A stretch of DNA of 64,000 nt from Sarcophilus harrisii (lineage: Eukaryota; Chordata; Mammalia; Dasyuromorphia; Dasyuridae). The stretch spans positions 5,380,501-5,444,500 of the forward strand of contig NC_045431.1 in NCBI RefSeq assembly GCF_902635505.1, given 5' to 3'. The translations under genes and the position numbers were made by a program. Below are positions 11,051-23,851 of the stretch, piece after piece. Numbering within the stretch: the stretch's first letter is position 1; each line of letters begins with the position of its first letter. Under the pieces are notes generated by a model. That model was not told the DNA's origin. It did no database searches and saw nothing but the letters and a program-made list of their open reading frames with translations.

Positions 11051-12455
11051 ATATATATATTTATAGATATGATGACCATGGACATTAGTTCCCACATCTG
11101 TATATATGTGTATATATATGATCCATCGGAGCAGTATCTCTTGTATGTACATTGTGCTTGGCTGTACACCGTATACGTATGTCTAGTTTGTACACGCGTG
11201 TGTCCAATGCGTGTCTGTGCGTGTCTGAGACACACTCCTCCCCACACTCCCTCTGTGACGTCTCGGGGGCCAGGAGCTCCTGGTGAGGCCCCGGGCAGCC
11301 CAGCCTAGCCCCCACCTTTCCATCCCGGGCTTCAGCCCCTCCTCACCCTTACTGTTCTATCCTGGGCCCTAGTAACAAGGCCGGCAGCCAGGGGCAGGAC
11401 GCTCCCCCACCGGGGACTCCGCTGATTGCTTTGGGAGCCATCCCAGCTTCACAGCGACAGGAAGGAGGCAGATGCTAAATAATCGCCCTCGTTGTCAGAT
11501 GAGGAACCTCAGGCAAACTTTGTCTTTGGAGCGTTTTGAACTCAGATCTTTCTGGCTCAGGCCCAGGGCTCGGTTCAGAACAGCCTGTCGGCTCTAGAAA
11601 CGATCCTGGCCACAGGACAGGGACAAGAGGGTGGCCCGGGGAGGAGCCTTTGAACACCCGGCCCAGCTCTGCAGCCCGGACCCAGTTTGTCCGGTCTGGG
11701 GGCAGCCTCTCCACCGTCCGCCATGTTGCCGGGCACCTGTTCGTTCAGGGGCCATGGGCTTTTCCAGGTTACCTCAGTCACCGACTGAGCCGCCTTTGGC
11801 CAGGAAGCCTTCCAGCCCTGACCCAGAGGGCGATTCCATGTGTTGCTGGATACTGTCACTAGTGGGAGAGCTTTGGACACTCGTGGAGCCCGGAGGAGGC
11901 TTCCTGCCCACGCTGAGGGTCAGCCTTCACTTTCACGCAGCCGGATCTAACTCCGCAATCCCCTGGGGGTTTTCTTGGCAGATGCACTGGCCATTTCCAG
12001 CTCATTGTGAAGAGGAAGAATTGAGGCAAACAGGGTGAAGTGATCGGGCCAAGGTCTCACAGCTAGGAGGGGTCCGAGGCCACACTGGAACTCCGGGAGC
12101 CTCCAAGAGCTCTGTGCACTGAGGCTTCCTCGCTGCCCTAACCCATGTGGCCGCATGTCAACAAAGAAACACAATGGGGTCAGAGAAGAGGCCGTGCCCT
12201 AGCATTCAGTTATTTATAAAAAGGAAAAGCCCCCTCCAGTATGGATTGAGATGTGGGCTGAGAGAGGGATGCAACATGAAAACCAAGTGCAGTAATTTTT
12301 TTAAAAGCCTCTCTGAATTTTGCATCCGAGCAATCAACGGCTTGCTTTGCTTTCTCCAAGTCACAAAGCTGGCTCTGGGCCTTGGAGGTTCAGAGAGGAG
12401 GTTGGATGGGAGGATACTGAAGGTTCTGTCCGGCCTTCAGATTCTCCCATTTTAA
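11051..12455. other. Gene-free DNA with two MIR remnants
   Basis: MIR-like pieces lie at about 11440-11525 ('tgtcagatgaggaacctcag') and 11990-12110 ('gaattgaggcaaacag', 'ggtctcacagctagga'). Nothing else is recognised; the open frames of about 100 codons overlap on both strands. Confidence 0.45.
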
Positions 12456-12459
12456 AAAA

Positions 12460-12945
12460 TTCATTTTGTTTCTAATTTATGCAATAAAACAAACAGAACA
12501 ATAAAAATGATTGCACTTAATACAGTAAATCCCAACTTGCTGTTCTTTTCAAATATATTACAAAACTTATCAAGTCCATTTTTTTCCTTTTTTTTCTTCC
12601 ATCCCTCCCCCCTCCCCCCCAGCTGGCTATCCTTAGACACAAAAATGTAAGATTATTCTACACGTACAGCTGTTAATTTGTTCTTTCTCTGGATGCGGAG
12701 AGCACCTTTCTCCACATGTCTTTTTTAGCTAATTGGGGTATTGATAAGTAGTTCAAATAACGTATTTGCTCAAAATCATGCTTAAAACAATCAAACAACA
12801 CATAATGTTCTCTTGGTTCTGCTCATCTCACTCTCCATTGTTTCATGCAAGTCTCTCCATGTTTTACTAAGATTATTGACCCCATCATTTCTTTAGCATA
12901 GTGTTATTCCATCACAATCGTGTACCACAATTTGTTCAACTGTTA
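12460..12945 (-). repeat. LINE 3' end, antisense copy
   Basis: From about 12650 the plus strand shows 'ggttctgctcatctcactct', 'catgcaagtctctccatgtt' and 'gttattccatcacaatcgtg', which is the reverse complement of the marsupial L1 3' region. The A/T- and C-rich part before it may be the tail or an RTE piece. Confidence 0.6.
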
Positions 12946-13089
12946 TTTTAAGAAATGTATCAGATTCAAGATAAAAATCAGAGTTCTCAAGAGCTATAAG
13001 CTCTCAAATAGAGGTTGTAGTCTCAGTTTGAGAAATATGTCAATAGTTCTTTCTAAAAAAAGATAACCCCATTCTACAAATGATGCCTT

Positions 13090-13530
13090 CCGGAGCAAAG
13101 AAGGAAGGAAGGAAACAAGCACTTATTAAGCACCTACTAAACGCATGAATCAGTATAAAAGGACTTAACAAATATTATCTCATTTGACCCTCATCACAAC
13201 CTCAGATTCATCCACCTAAGAGCCTCTGTAAGAATATTTCCTAAAACTAAAGCAAGTCACCCATCCTTCAAGGCCTCTACAAAACCTTCCTTGATCACAC
13301 TCAGAAGAGATTTCCTCTTTTTTTCCCCCAGAATAAGTGTAGTATTTACTGTCTGTACCATTCTCCTAACATTTAACACATGGTTGCCTTATTCTCTCTC
13401 TATGTGGCTATGTAGTATATATATTCCCTACTTCCACAATAAGCTCAGAAGGCTATTACTAGTCTTGGTGTCCTGATAGCATTTGACATGGGAAGTTGAA
13501 TATAATAGGATCCAATAAATATTTGTTAAA
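13090..13530 (+). repeat. MIR-like piece followed by an L2 3' end
   Basis: 'gcacttattaagcacctac' and 'ctcatttgaccctcatcac' are followed by 'aaaaccttccttgatcacac' and the L2 end 'ccaataaatatttgttaaat'. Confidence 0.6.
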
Positions 13531-15945
13531 TTAGGGAACTTGATTCAGAACCTTGGCTTAAGCTCAGTTCAGCCTGAAAATCAGTTGCTCTGAAATGGCA
13601 TGTGGTCATAATAACATATATACACCCAAGCTTGTGACTGAAGACTTAATTTTAACTAATATCTCCAGGATGATTAAAATCTTTATCAGGAAAATTTATG
13701 AAAAAATATGTCACAAAACATTTGTTATCAAAACTTCAGGGGGAAAGGAACTACCACCATTGACATCATTAAGTATATTTGTGTGTTCTCCATTCTGTAA
13801 AATTCCCTAGCATGAGGACAAATTCAATGACTATACTATATATAAATATATGCATATGTATATATCTTGCCTACTATAATCAAGGATTAGTTTCCTACTG
13901 AAGTAATTCAGAACGTAAATTTACACAAAATTATAGGTCAAGCTAAAGTAAATATAGTAAATTTCCTAATCCTACTTCCAAGTTCCTGACACTAATCTTT
14001 GATCTGCCCTTAGTTTTTACATGTCTCTGTGTGTGTCTTTATAATGGGAGCATTAGGGTTTCCCCACATCTTCTCTAGACAGAGGACATCCCATTAGGGC
14101 ATAGTGGAACTGATCTGGGCTAGTAACCCAGGGACTGAGAGAGTCTCATGTCACCCCAAAATATCCAATCCTTGAACCCCTAGTCAAAGGCCAATTGGAC
14201 TCAGCAGCTACCCACATGCTCCAATAGAGTGTTCTAGTCAGGGTAGTTGGGGAGAGGGGTAGGGCTGATTACCTCTGCAAATGCACATACAGATGTCACA
14301 ATGTATCTTCAACTATTAATATACAGGGAGCCTTCCTTCTCAGTATCCTCCACAATACTTTCCCCCCCTTAATTACAACTTTTTTAAAACTAATAGAATA
14401 AAATTCAGCCTTATTGACTCTCCTCCAACCAAGTCTTTCAAGATAACTTAAGATCAGATACAATTTCTTGACAAAGCTAACAGTAAAGATGATCCTTTTT
14501 GTATGAGATATATTAATTGCATGAAGACCCAGAACACTAAAAGGTTTCCTCAGTAAAATATAAAGTTATTTTTAAGGCAATTATCTAACAATCCATTCAA
14601 GAAAAACAAAATGGTTGAAAAATACATAGTGGTTCATCTATGACATTAAGCTTAAAAGCCATTTTATCAAATTATTCCATTGATACATACATCTGAAATA
14701 GATGCTGCAGATGGACAATTAACTGGTCCAGAATTTGAAGAGAAAGAAGAGTGAAGGGAGAATTGTATTTGGGAAATTTCAGGAATTTTATTTGATAAAT
14801 TCCTATCACAAAGGTCCATTTTTTAAAACCAACGGAAAAAGTGGAGTCATAAATCAGCACAATCTCTGAGGAATTAAAGATGAGGGGTGATTCAAATGAC
14901 AGCAGAGGCAGAAGTAGGCACAAACAGGCTACAGCTTATTTTTAAATAATGTACACACAAGAAGCAGACTTTCTGGATGTCAAGAAGATCTATAATCGGA
15001 AAAGCATCTAGGCCAGCCAGGAGGCAACAGATGGATAGTTAGGATTTTCCACCAGCCCCTCTGAAAAGGAAGATGGTCTAAAGGAAGCCCTAGAGCACAA
15101 GAGAATTATCCTTTTGGAAAGATTTATGGCAAAAGATGGAAAAGAATTGTATAGAATGAGAAGGAACAAGTGGAATGCGTGGAAATAAAAACGTCAGGGA
15201 GATCTCCAATATTCCACGGAAATATTTCAGTGGACTCAGTCATGGAGAACTGGACCATGGGAGCCCCATTCTGAGAGCATAAACAGTGTAAGTTCTGCCT
15301 GCTGCCCAGCCATGCAAGGAGGAGCTTGCCGAGTTTACTTCTAGAAGCACTGAATGACATAGAATGGTCCCGCTACCCACTTCAGAGCATGTGAATTCTA
15401 GACTCGGTGTTCTGTCTGCTTACTTTGTGGTAAAGAAAAGGAGCTTTGATTCACTGATGCACAAGACCTGGGTGTTCATTGAAAATACACTAATCTTCCA
15501 CATGGAGCCTTTCTCCTTTCCTTTCCTGCCCTTCTGCATCTGAGTGAAGAGGAAAACAATGATGTAAGCCTCCAGCTGGGGAAAGAAAATGGAGACCAGC
15601 AAGCTACTCTCTCCACTGAGGGTTTTGCCAAATCAGGAGTCCCTGGCCCTCTATAACTTCTGCTTGTGTCAGTTCTTTCCTGCCTCAGATTGAAGAGCAA
15701 TGGAGTTGGAATGAAGGGAGCTTCCATTCTGGGGTTTCAAAAAGTCAAGAGATTCAGACAGAGGTCCAGGGATGGGAGTGCAAGAGTTTGTAACCAGCTG
15801 AGTCTGGGAGCCCGGTCTCCTAGCGGAACCTGCGGGAGTTAATGCTACCGATCCAGCCATGGGTGACCTGCACCCAAAGTACCAGGAGAAAAAAACAAGA
15901 CAAAAAGAAGGGAGTAACTTTATCCAGGTTTATATCTTTTGCTTT
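13531..15945. other. Gene-free AT-rich DNA
   Basis: I recognise no coding exon, RNA gene or named repeat in these 2.4 kb. Parts around 14.9-15.4 kb have the look of an old interspersed repeat, but I cannot assign it. Confidence 0.4.
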
Positions 15946-15949
15946 TTTC

Positions 15950-16086
15950 TTTCCTTCCCTGTCTCCCTCTCCCTCTCTCTCTTTTTCTCTTTCTTTCCCT
16001 TCTCTTTCTTTCTCTCTCTCCCTCTCTATCTCTCTTTCCTTTCTCTCTTTCCCTCCCTATCTCTCTCTCTCCCCCTTTCTTTCTTT
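15950..16086. repeat. Polypyrimidine (CT/TTTC) tract
   Basis: Nearly pure C/T on the plus strand, with CTCT, TTTC and CCCT variants. Confidence 0.9.
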
Positions 16087-16239
16087 TCAGAGCTTAACAC
16101 AAGGCACAACACACAAAGCACCTGATTTAAAAGCTTACTGACTAACTTGGTTGGGCAAATGCTTTAAGTTGGAGTCCACCATTCTCAGGGACAGAGGTGG
16201 TAGAGGGGAGAATGTTGAGGGCAAGTGTTTGGATTTCTG

Positions 16240-16480
16240 TTCCTGTGATATCTTCTCAAAAAATAGCTCTCTGTAGAACTTAATTGATGTAATGACTAAT
16301 ATGGAGATGTTTTACATGATTGCACATGTATAACCTTATCTGATTGCTTACTATCTCAGAAAGGGTGGAGGGAAAAAAGAAGGGAGGAATCGAATTTGGA
16401 ATTGAAAAATTAAGAAAAAAACAGATGGTGAAAATTGTTTTAATATGCAAAAGGGGGGAAATGCAATATATTTTAAAAAA
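16240..16480 (+). repeat. LINE 3' end fragment
   Basis: 'acatgattgcacatgtataa' and 'cttatctgattgcttactat', followed by a G/A-rich block and 'aattgaaaaatta', resemble a common marsupial LINE 3' end. The family is not certain. Confidence 0.45.
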
Positions 16481-16827
16481 TAATCGATGTTCACTGGTTT
16501 TATGATACTGGAAAATTAATCACTAAAGAACACTAATCATATAAGGGAAATAACTAACTGTAACTGGTGAATGATTTGCGGAGAGAACACACCCAAATCA
16601 AACCAATAGCACCATAGGACCCCAGGACCATCTCAGAGATATTCCAAGGACTTGATAAGGAGATACAACTAGCTCTGGGAGACCTGGTTTGCTACAGTAG
16701 TACTTAAGTTTGTTTTAAAAAAAGTCTCAATAATATTTGTTTTTCTGTTTGTTTATATAATATACACACATGCACACTTGCAGAACTTGTTTTCACTATG
16801 TATGTGCTTGGGTATATATGTGGGGAT

Positions 16828-16873
16828 AGTGTGTGTGTGTGTGTGTGTGTGTAGAGAGAGAGAATATGTTTGT

Positions 16874-16969
<96 letters not shown>

Positions 16970-17000
16970 TTTACATATATATGTGTGTGTATATATGAAC
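16828..17000. repeat. Compound microsatellite with ~101-bp higher-order unit
   Basis: Successive (GT), (GA), (TA), (TG), (TA) and (GA) blocks occur. The junction GAGAGAATATGTTT appears twice, about 101 bp apart (ending near 16871 and 16971), each time followed by TA-rich then TG-rich sequence. Confidence 0.85.
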
Positions 17001-17016
17001 ATACATACATATGAGT

Positions 17017-17443
17017 GAATAAGACCCAGCAAAAGACCAGGTCCTTGGTATCAACCCAGTGTCTAAGTGGGCCATAGGGAGGGCCATGGACAGGATTATC
17101 TTGGCCCTAACTGGGCCTCTGTGGCCTTAAGTCTTTGTTGAATTTCTTGCATTGATGGGATTATCTTGAGCCCAGGGTTACTGTATATGATCAGGAAGCC
17201 AAGCTATAGATGTCAGCCTCCAAGATTATTATTCTTTGAGGCAAACCAGGCTTGCTTTGAGTCCTTTGAGTCCTTTCTCATAAAAGCTCCCACCTTCCCC
17301 CTTGTTAATCGGAGCTCGTTACCTGGACTTTTAGAGTTTGCTAAGTGTCCCAATAAAGCGATTCCCCTTGACTCGAAGACAAGTTTGAGTCTGGGAATTC
17401 ATTATCGATAATTCCATAAATTCTTGACTTCTAATACCTCATC
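17017..17443 (+). mobile_element. Solo LTR of an endogenous retrovirus (plus orientation)
   Basis: This LTR-like block of about 425 bp runs from 'gaataagacccagcaaaaga' through 'gaatttcttgcattgatggg' and 'ctttctcataaaagctccc' to an AATAAA signal at about 17352-17357 and a short downstream end. It is homologous to the block at 18809-19253 on the other strand. No retroviral gene adjoins it. It is an old, diverged fossil. Confidence 0.75.
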
Positions 17444-17454
17444 TTTAGTGCGCA

Positions 17455-17545
17455 CACGCACACACACACACAAATACCCAACAACACAGACACACAGACA
17501 CATATCAACATACACACAATATATACACTTACACACCCACCCCAT
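17455..17545. repeat. Interrupted (CA)n microsatellite
   Basis: CA-rich stretch with frequent interruptions, directly after the LTR. Confidence 0.85.
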
Positions 17546-17689
17546 TTGAGTATTTGTGCCAAATCAGTATACGTTTGGGCATATTTGTCTACTCAAATTA
17601 TGATTCTCATCCTTTATAGAGAATATTCTCCATTGAAATCAATGAGTCATAATTGTACACTACTTTAATAGTATTCAGAAGTTGAGGAT

Positions 17690-18200
17690 CCAATATTCAA
17701 CAAGTATTTATCAAGTATCTATTATGTGAAAAAAAATCTAAGAATAAAAAGCAAAAAATAATCCTAAATGGTCCTCGCCTTTAAGAAGAATGCTGTCGAG
17801 AGATTTTGTTTCTTTTCTTTAAGTGCCTTTCTAAAAAGGAAGATGTTGCCTGTTTCCACCTTTCTCCAGACCTGGAAGGGACTTTACAATTATTTAGTCT
17901 AGTGTTAGACTGGAAGTCGGGAGTTCAAATTCATCCTCAGACATTTATTGTCTGTATGAACTTGAACAAGTCAATAACACTGGCATATTGCTGCCTGCCT
18001 CAATTTCCTCATCTTTAAAATGGAGACAACAATAGCATCTATCTCCAAAGGTTCTTATATGAGGATCAAATGAGATGATATTCCTAAAGATCTCTTAGAG
18101 CTGTAGATAATAGCTATTGGTCCAATCTCTTCATCTTATAAATACACACAGGGTCAGAGAGGAAAAGTGTCCAATTCAATCAAACAAGTGGTTTGAGTGT
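17690..18200 (+). repeat. MIR/THER1-type SINE in old repeat
   Basis: 'agactggaagtcgggagttc', 'cctgcctcaatttcctcatc', 'aaaatggagacaacaatag' and 'gaggatcaaatgagatgata' give a clear MIR-family copy at about 17890-18120. The flanks look like older repeat. Confidence 0.7.
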
Positions 18201-18499
18201 GTATTATTGTCTTCCAAATCCAGTACTCTTTCTACTTCACCAGACTGTCTTTGATACTTTAACTCAGTCCTGCGGGGCCCAGAGAAGTAACTTATTCAAG
18301 AACATTACTAGTTAACTAGTCAAAATAACATTTGTTCAAAAAGTCGCCATCTTGAAATTTAGAAAAATAATGCCCTGCCTTCATTTATAGGCTGGCTTTC
18401 TGATTTTTAAATTAATTTGCTAAAAATTATTCTTCTCAATAGCAACAAAATAGCACAAAATGCTCATCTCGTTTCATAAAGCTCGCCTTTTCCATTTTA

Positions 18500-18625
18500 A
18501 CTAAGTGTATATTTTAAGGTACTTGAGGATAAAATGAATTCCTGCCTTCTTCAACTATAGCTCGCCAAATATAACATAGTGCTCAGCACCTCTTGGAGGC
18601 TTAATAAATGTTTAGTTCATGTTCG
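18500..18625 (+). repeat. L2 LINE 3' end
   Basis: 'gctcagcacctcttggaggc' and 'ttaataaatgtttagttcat' match the L2 terminus. Confidence 0.55.
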
Positions 18626-18750
18626 TGCTTTCCCATGCCTGGGTAACCAGGTTGGAAGGAGACTCCATCATCTGATTACAGCCCTCACTGGTCTGTCCCT
18701 CCTCAGCCTGTGACTTGAGTCTATCCTCTATTCATTCCCACTTGAGTCCC

Positions 18751-19253
18751 TGAATTCATTACAGCTAACTCCATGCAGTCTTGACTTTCTGTACCTCTTC
18801 ATTTGGTGTCCCATGTGAGCAAAGTCTGTTGATTCAAGCCTATCTTCAAGTCAAGGGAAACAGTTTTATTTGGACATTTAGCAAGCTCCAAAAGTTCCTA
18901 AAGAACTCCATTTGACATGGGGAAGATGGGACCTTTTATGAGAAGGGACTCAAAGCAAGGTAGGTTTTACCACTTTGGAGGTTGACTTATTCTATAGCTT
19001 AACTTCCTGGTTGTATAACAGTTAACTGTGGGCTCAAAATAATCCTGTCAATGCAAGAAATTCAATGAGAGTCCACTTCCAATAAGTCCACTTAGGGCAA
19101 CAAAGGCCCACTTAGGGCCCAGATAACTGTCAATGAAAGTAAACAGAGACCCACTTAGGGACAAGATAATCTTATTGGAGCCCCTCCCTATGGTCCATCC
19201 AGACTCTGGGCTGCTAATGGGGATCTGTTATTTTGCTGGGGTCTTATTGACCC
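18751..19253 (-). mobile_element. Second LTR of the same retroviral family, inverted
   Basis: Read on the minus strand from 19253, it follows the first LTR block for block (AATAAGACCCCAGC, ATTTCTTGCATTGA, TTCTCATAAAAG, then AATAAA). At its far end, 18751-18808 matches the 3' end of the first LTR in plus orientation, so the copy carries an internal inversion or a second fragment. The retroviral body is absent. It is a fossil of similar age to its partner. Confidence 0.7.
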
Positions 19254-19269
19254 CATCACTTCCATCTAT

Positions 19270-20250
19270 GAGAATTGCTAATTTTCTTCAAGATTCCGAT
19301 CCATTCCTATAATCTAAGCAACTTTGAGGTTTCACTTTATACTTGGCATAGATGACAAAATAAGGAAACAATCAATGTTGGAGGGATTGTGGGAAAATAG
19401 GCACATCAATAGAAACATTTTAGAAAGCAATTTAGGTTTATGCAAATAAAGTGACAAAAATGCCCTCACCCTTTAACCTAATCATTCCACCCCTAGACAT
19501 ACTCCTCACTGGGAGGTTGGGAGGGAAAAAGTCCCTATATACAACACAAATATTTTCCTTTTTTTATTAAAACTTTTTATTTTCAAAACATATGCATGGA
19601 CAGTTTTTCAACACTGACCCTTGCAAAACCTTGTGTTCCAGTTTTCCCCTTCTTCCCCCACCCCCTCCCAGAGATGACAAGTGATCCAATATACAACAAA
19701 ATATTTTCAGCTACGCATTTGTGGTACATGGTAGAAATAAAGCAGATATCTATCTAGTGGGAAATGGCAAAACAAAGTGGAGCACATGAATGGAGGGGAA
19801 TACTACTGTGCTGTAAGAAATGACCAATATTCTACCTGCCATCTGGAGGAGACAATGGGGAGGAGGGGAAAAATTGAAACAAAAGATTTTGCAATTGTTA
19901 ATGCTGAAAAATTACCCACGCATATATCTTGTAAATAAAAAGCTATAATAAAAATAAATAAATAAATGGACCAGAAAGAGGGGGAAAAAAAGAAATGAGC
20001 AATATGATGGATAGAGAGAAGCATGGTAAAATGGATAATGACTGATGGAAAGCAAAGTAAGCAGAACCATGAAAACATACACAATGACTACAACAAAGTG
20101 AATAGAAAGAACAACCATAAAGCAATAGGAAGAGAATGTTAAAAAAAAAAAAATTACCAAGGACAGGACTGTCTTAAAAGAAGTATGAAGGCACACTTCC
20201 CCTCAGAAATTGAAGTTTGGAAATCTACTGGTATGAAATACACTCAGATT
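19270..20250 (+). repeat. Old LINE 3' region, interrupted by other elements
   Basis: The L1-type blocks are 'aatcaatgttggagggattg', 'ccctcaccctttaacctaat', 'ggggaatactactgtgctgt' and 'gcagaaccatgaaaacatac'. An antisense RTE piece lies at about 19556-19700 and a sense RTE SINE at 19831-19989, so the region is a nest of three insertions. Confidence 0.65.
19831..19989 (+). repeat. RTE-derived SINE with target-site duplication
   Basis: The element runs from 'tctacctgccatctggagg' to a tail of 'aaaaagctataataaa' and AAAT repeats. It is flanked by AAGAAATGACCAATAT (19815-19830) and AAGAAATGAGCAATAT (19990-20005), a 15/16 match expected of a target-site duplication. It sits inside the LINE. Confidence 0.75.
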
Positions 20251-20439
20251 TTTTTTCTAAGTATTCATCACTTTTTTGCTGATTATTTCTCTGCTTATTC
20301 CTTTTTTAAAATTATTTTTATATGGCATAGATCTATGGGAGCATGAAGGGGGTGGGATACAAGAGAAAATGCAAGCAATGTTACAAAAAAGCAAGAAAAA
20401 TAGCAGTAGGAATTTATTTAAAAGAAGATAGCTCTGGCT

Positions 20440-20660
20440 TCTGACATGAAGCCTTCTCTGTTCCCTTGCTGCTAGTTCTTCCACTCCATCCCTAATCATC
20501 TCATTCCCCCCCCCCCCCCCAATTTATTTTGTACAAACACATGTATTTGTTATTTTCCCCACAGAACGTAAGCTTCTCGAGGGTAGAGACTTTGTTGTCC
20601 GTATCCGCAGAGCTAGCATAATTCCTGGCAAAAAGTGGGAAGGGAATAAATGCTTCCAGG
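20440..20660 (+). repeat. L2 LINE 3' end
   Basis: 'gaagccttctctgttccc', then a C-run (about 20506-20520), 'cgtaagcttctcgagggtag' and 'agactttgttgtccgtatcc' are the L2 terminal pattern. Confidence 0.7.
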
Positions 20661-23094
20661 TTGAATTTTACATCTTGATACTCCTACCTGAAGCTACCTG
20701 GTCTTTTGGATATAGTTTAATGGTAGTTCCGAGTTCTGTCTCTCCCCCTCCCCTCCCCCCACTTATCGAGAAGGCAAGAATATGAATGCGAAGTTATACA
20801 AAACACATTTTCCTGTTATCTTGGTGGTCAAATCTGAACGCATCAGCAGCCCTTGGAAAGTCCCTACGACATTACGACCGTAACCTTTTATCTTTCTAAG
20901 TACAATCGACAGAGGAAACCAGAAGCCACAGGATTTTTAGAATAGCAGGAGCACATTTTATACAAGTCTCAATTGCGACAATTATGTTTATCTGATAATG
21001 ACCCAACCAGGACCTTCTCTCTCATGGAGCATCCCGAAGGCCCAGGGCTAGGGCAGGGGACGAGACCCGAAACAAAGGCCCAGAGCTGCCACCTTTGTTC
21101 TCGGTGCAGCGAGGGGTCTTTGAAAGATGCGGGAGACAGACCGACACCCCCAGGGGAAAGAGCTTGGCTGCCCTCTTCCCGCCGCCCTCTAGCTCTCGAA
21201 GAGGGAAGGCTGCGGAGAAGAAATGGCAGGCGCTTTGGGCTAGGCTGCTTATTCCAGACCCGAGGCCCGGGGAATCTGCTGGTGCTAGGTGCTAGCCCTC
21301 CCCGATGCAGATCGCAGCCGAGCCTCACCTTTTGGTGCCTTTATCTCCCCAGAAGGGGGATTCCACGACCACACAGCGAAGCCTTTCCCTTTGGTTCCTT
21401 TCGGATTTCAGAGTTTTCAGGGGTTCACTCTGACCACTCCATCTGCCTTAGCCTTCTCTGTCCCTACCGGACCCTCTTATTCCCTGAAATGAAGTTCCAG
21501 AAAAGGCCACACTTCCCGAATCTGCAGCTTTCAAAATGCTTTCTTGCCAGTCCCACGGGATCGTCCCTGATTCACACTCAGAGCCGGAGCTCAGATAACA
21601 AGATGATCGTCCCGGAGCGCCAGGGCTCGTTGTGACTGAAGCCGGGACTCGAAAACAAGCCTTTCCACCCCCATTCTGAGCCCTTTCCCTTGACTCCGGG
21701 CAAGCATTCACCCCACACGCATTTCCTAAGCGCCTCCCACGAGAACTGGGCCATGGGCTAAACTCTAGGGGTATAAAGACTAAAGTGAAAGTCCCTTCTC
21801 TCCAGAAACTTACACTCGAATGGGGGGAACAACGTATACAGTGGAAATGGCGCCGAATACATGCACGATTCCTACGGGGAAGGAGGCGCCGAGCAGCTGG
21901 GTGGCAGGGGAGGACAGGAAAAAAGTTTCCAGAAGAAGGTGCTCTTTGACCCGAGCTTGGGAGGAAAAGGCGGCATTCTGAGCTGGGGAGGTGAGGAGGA
22001 AATCCAGCCCCTCGGGGGGCTGAGGGCGCAGGCTCCGAGACAGGCTTGAAAGGTATCTCGAGAGCAGACCCCCGTTCTAAGAGTAACAGAAGGTGGAGGA
22101 GGAAAAGTCGGAGAGAACTGAAACCGCTGGGGTGGGAAGGCCCTCCGAGGGGATCCAGATCGGAGGAGCAGCCCCTCTGGCTCTTCCACCTCCCGCCCAA
22201 ACCCCAAACGTGTCGGGGAGGAGGAAGCTGCAAAGCCGAGAGAAGATGTGACCCGGTCGATTGGCTAGAGAATGTCAGCCAGCTCACCTGGCTTCCAAGC
22301 CCTATTCTAGCAGCCGGGGGGTAAGAGCCAGGAGATGCAGCCAAGACCCCCGAGATCCCGCCGATAGGACAGGGAATTGAGGGTCTGGGGTCTTGGGGCC
22401 CTGTCCTGGCAAGTCTTAGGTCTCCTCACCTATGAAACGAAGCGGAACAGCTCCAGTGGATTAATCCAACCAATCTTTTCCTCCCCAGCGCAGGGCCCAG
22501 CGCCAAAGCCGGGAATCATGGGCAAACATAAACCCGCGCGTCCTCGAGGAGCTTACATCTTATGGGGTGTGCATGGGAGGGGGGGGGGGGACTCTCATCT
22601 CTAAACTGCTAAGTAACTGCAACTGAATAAAAGGAACAGATTAGTACCCAGAGAGGGTGCCGGGAAGTGTGCCTTTGAGGGGGCGGGACGGTGCACGCAG
22701 GAAATCCCTCTGGAGGATGGAGCCCCTGCGATGGGAGCTTTCAAGGGAGCAGTCATCGCACAAACACTGATTTAGCACCTACTGTGTGCCCAACTCCAAG
22801 GGAAGAGGAGCACGGTTCTAAGCTCTTTGGGAGTTTGTAGCTTAGGGATGGAGCAGGGAAGAATTAAAGCAAGTGGAGGCCGCGAACTCCCAGGGGAAGC
22901 CCTGGGGAGAGTGGGGGGCGGGAGAGTGGGGGCGGGGAGAGGCAAGACGGTCCGCAAGAAGCGGATGGGCCAGTGTAACCTCCCACTGGGAGGCCACTGA
23001 TTGCCAGGGCCGGACATACCAGTCTTCCCCATAGACACGGAGAGGAGCCCGGGGTTGAGGTGCCAACCAGCCTTTCTTGGTATCCTCCGCAGGG

Positions 23095-23185
23095 ATTAGC
23101 AGAACAAACGTGTCTCTGCGTCTCTCTGTGTCTCTGTGTCTCTGCGTCTCTCTGTGTCTCTGTGTCTCTGAATCTCTCTCCTCTG
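23095..23185. repeat. TGTCTC-type tandem repeat
   Basis: Imperfect 6-24 bp units built from TGTCTC, GCGTCTC and TCTGTG. Confidence 0.8.
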
Positions 23186-23851
23186 CCTGGCCATTGCCTT
23201 ACTCTCCTCTGGGGCTGCCCCGAGCCCAGCCCCTGAGCCCTGCGGAGGTGGATGCGCAGAAGGGAGACACCTGGAGTCCTAAGGGAAGAGGAACACCTGT
23301 AGGCCACAGCCTCCTGCCCCCGAGGCCGACCCCTTTCTCTCTCCTGGGTCCCCCGCACCTGACACGGCACACGGCAATTCCCCGAAGGAAAGTCTCCGAC
23401 ACACCGGGAGGCGCGAGGAGATGGCGAAAGGGCCTGGCGAGGGGCGGGGCGGCGTCTCAGGGATGCTCCAGCCCCCTTCCAAACGGCAGACCCCACGGTG
23501 CTCATGACACTGATGCTTTGGGTTTGAGTTTGGGTTGTTTTTGTTTTTTGTTAATGCGTCTCTCTCCCTTCCCCCCGCCAGAACCTTGGTTAGGGACCTG
23601 GAGGAATGGGAGCTCGGGTTCCGAAGGCCTCGCCCCGAAGGAGAGGGTAGAGGCTGGCCTGGGCTCCCACTTGGCCGGCCTGCGCTCCCCCCCCCCCGCC
23701 CTGCTCTCCCCCCCCTTCCCCCCCGGCCGCGTGCGCCGGGTCCGGAGCCCCGCGGAGAAGCGCGGGCAGGAGAGGAGGCCCGGGGGCGGCGGCGGCCTCG
23801 GCAGCGCCGCCCTCCCGCCCCAGCGGCCCGGCGAGGCCGGCGCGCTCCGGG

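Noticed and set aside
21448-22344. 298-codon minus frame and others in the 21-25 kb islands
   Set aside because: Compositional, overlapped by plus-strand frames and without family resemblance.
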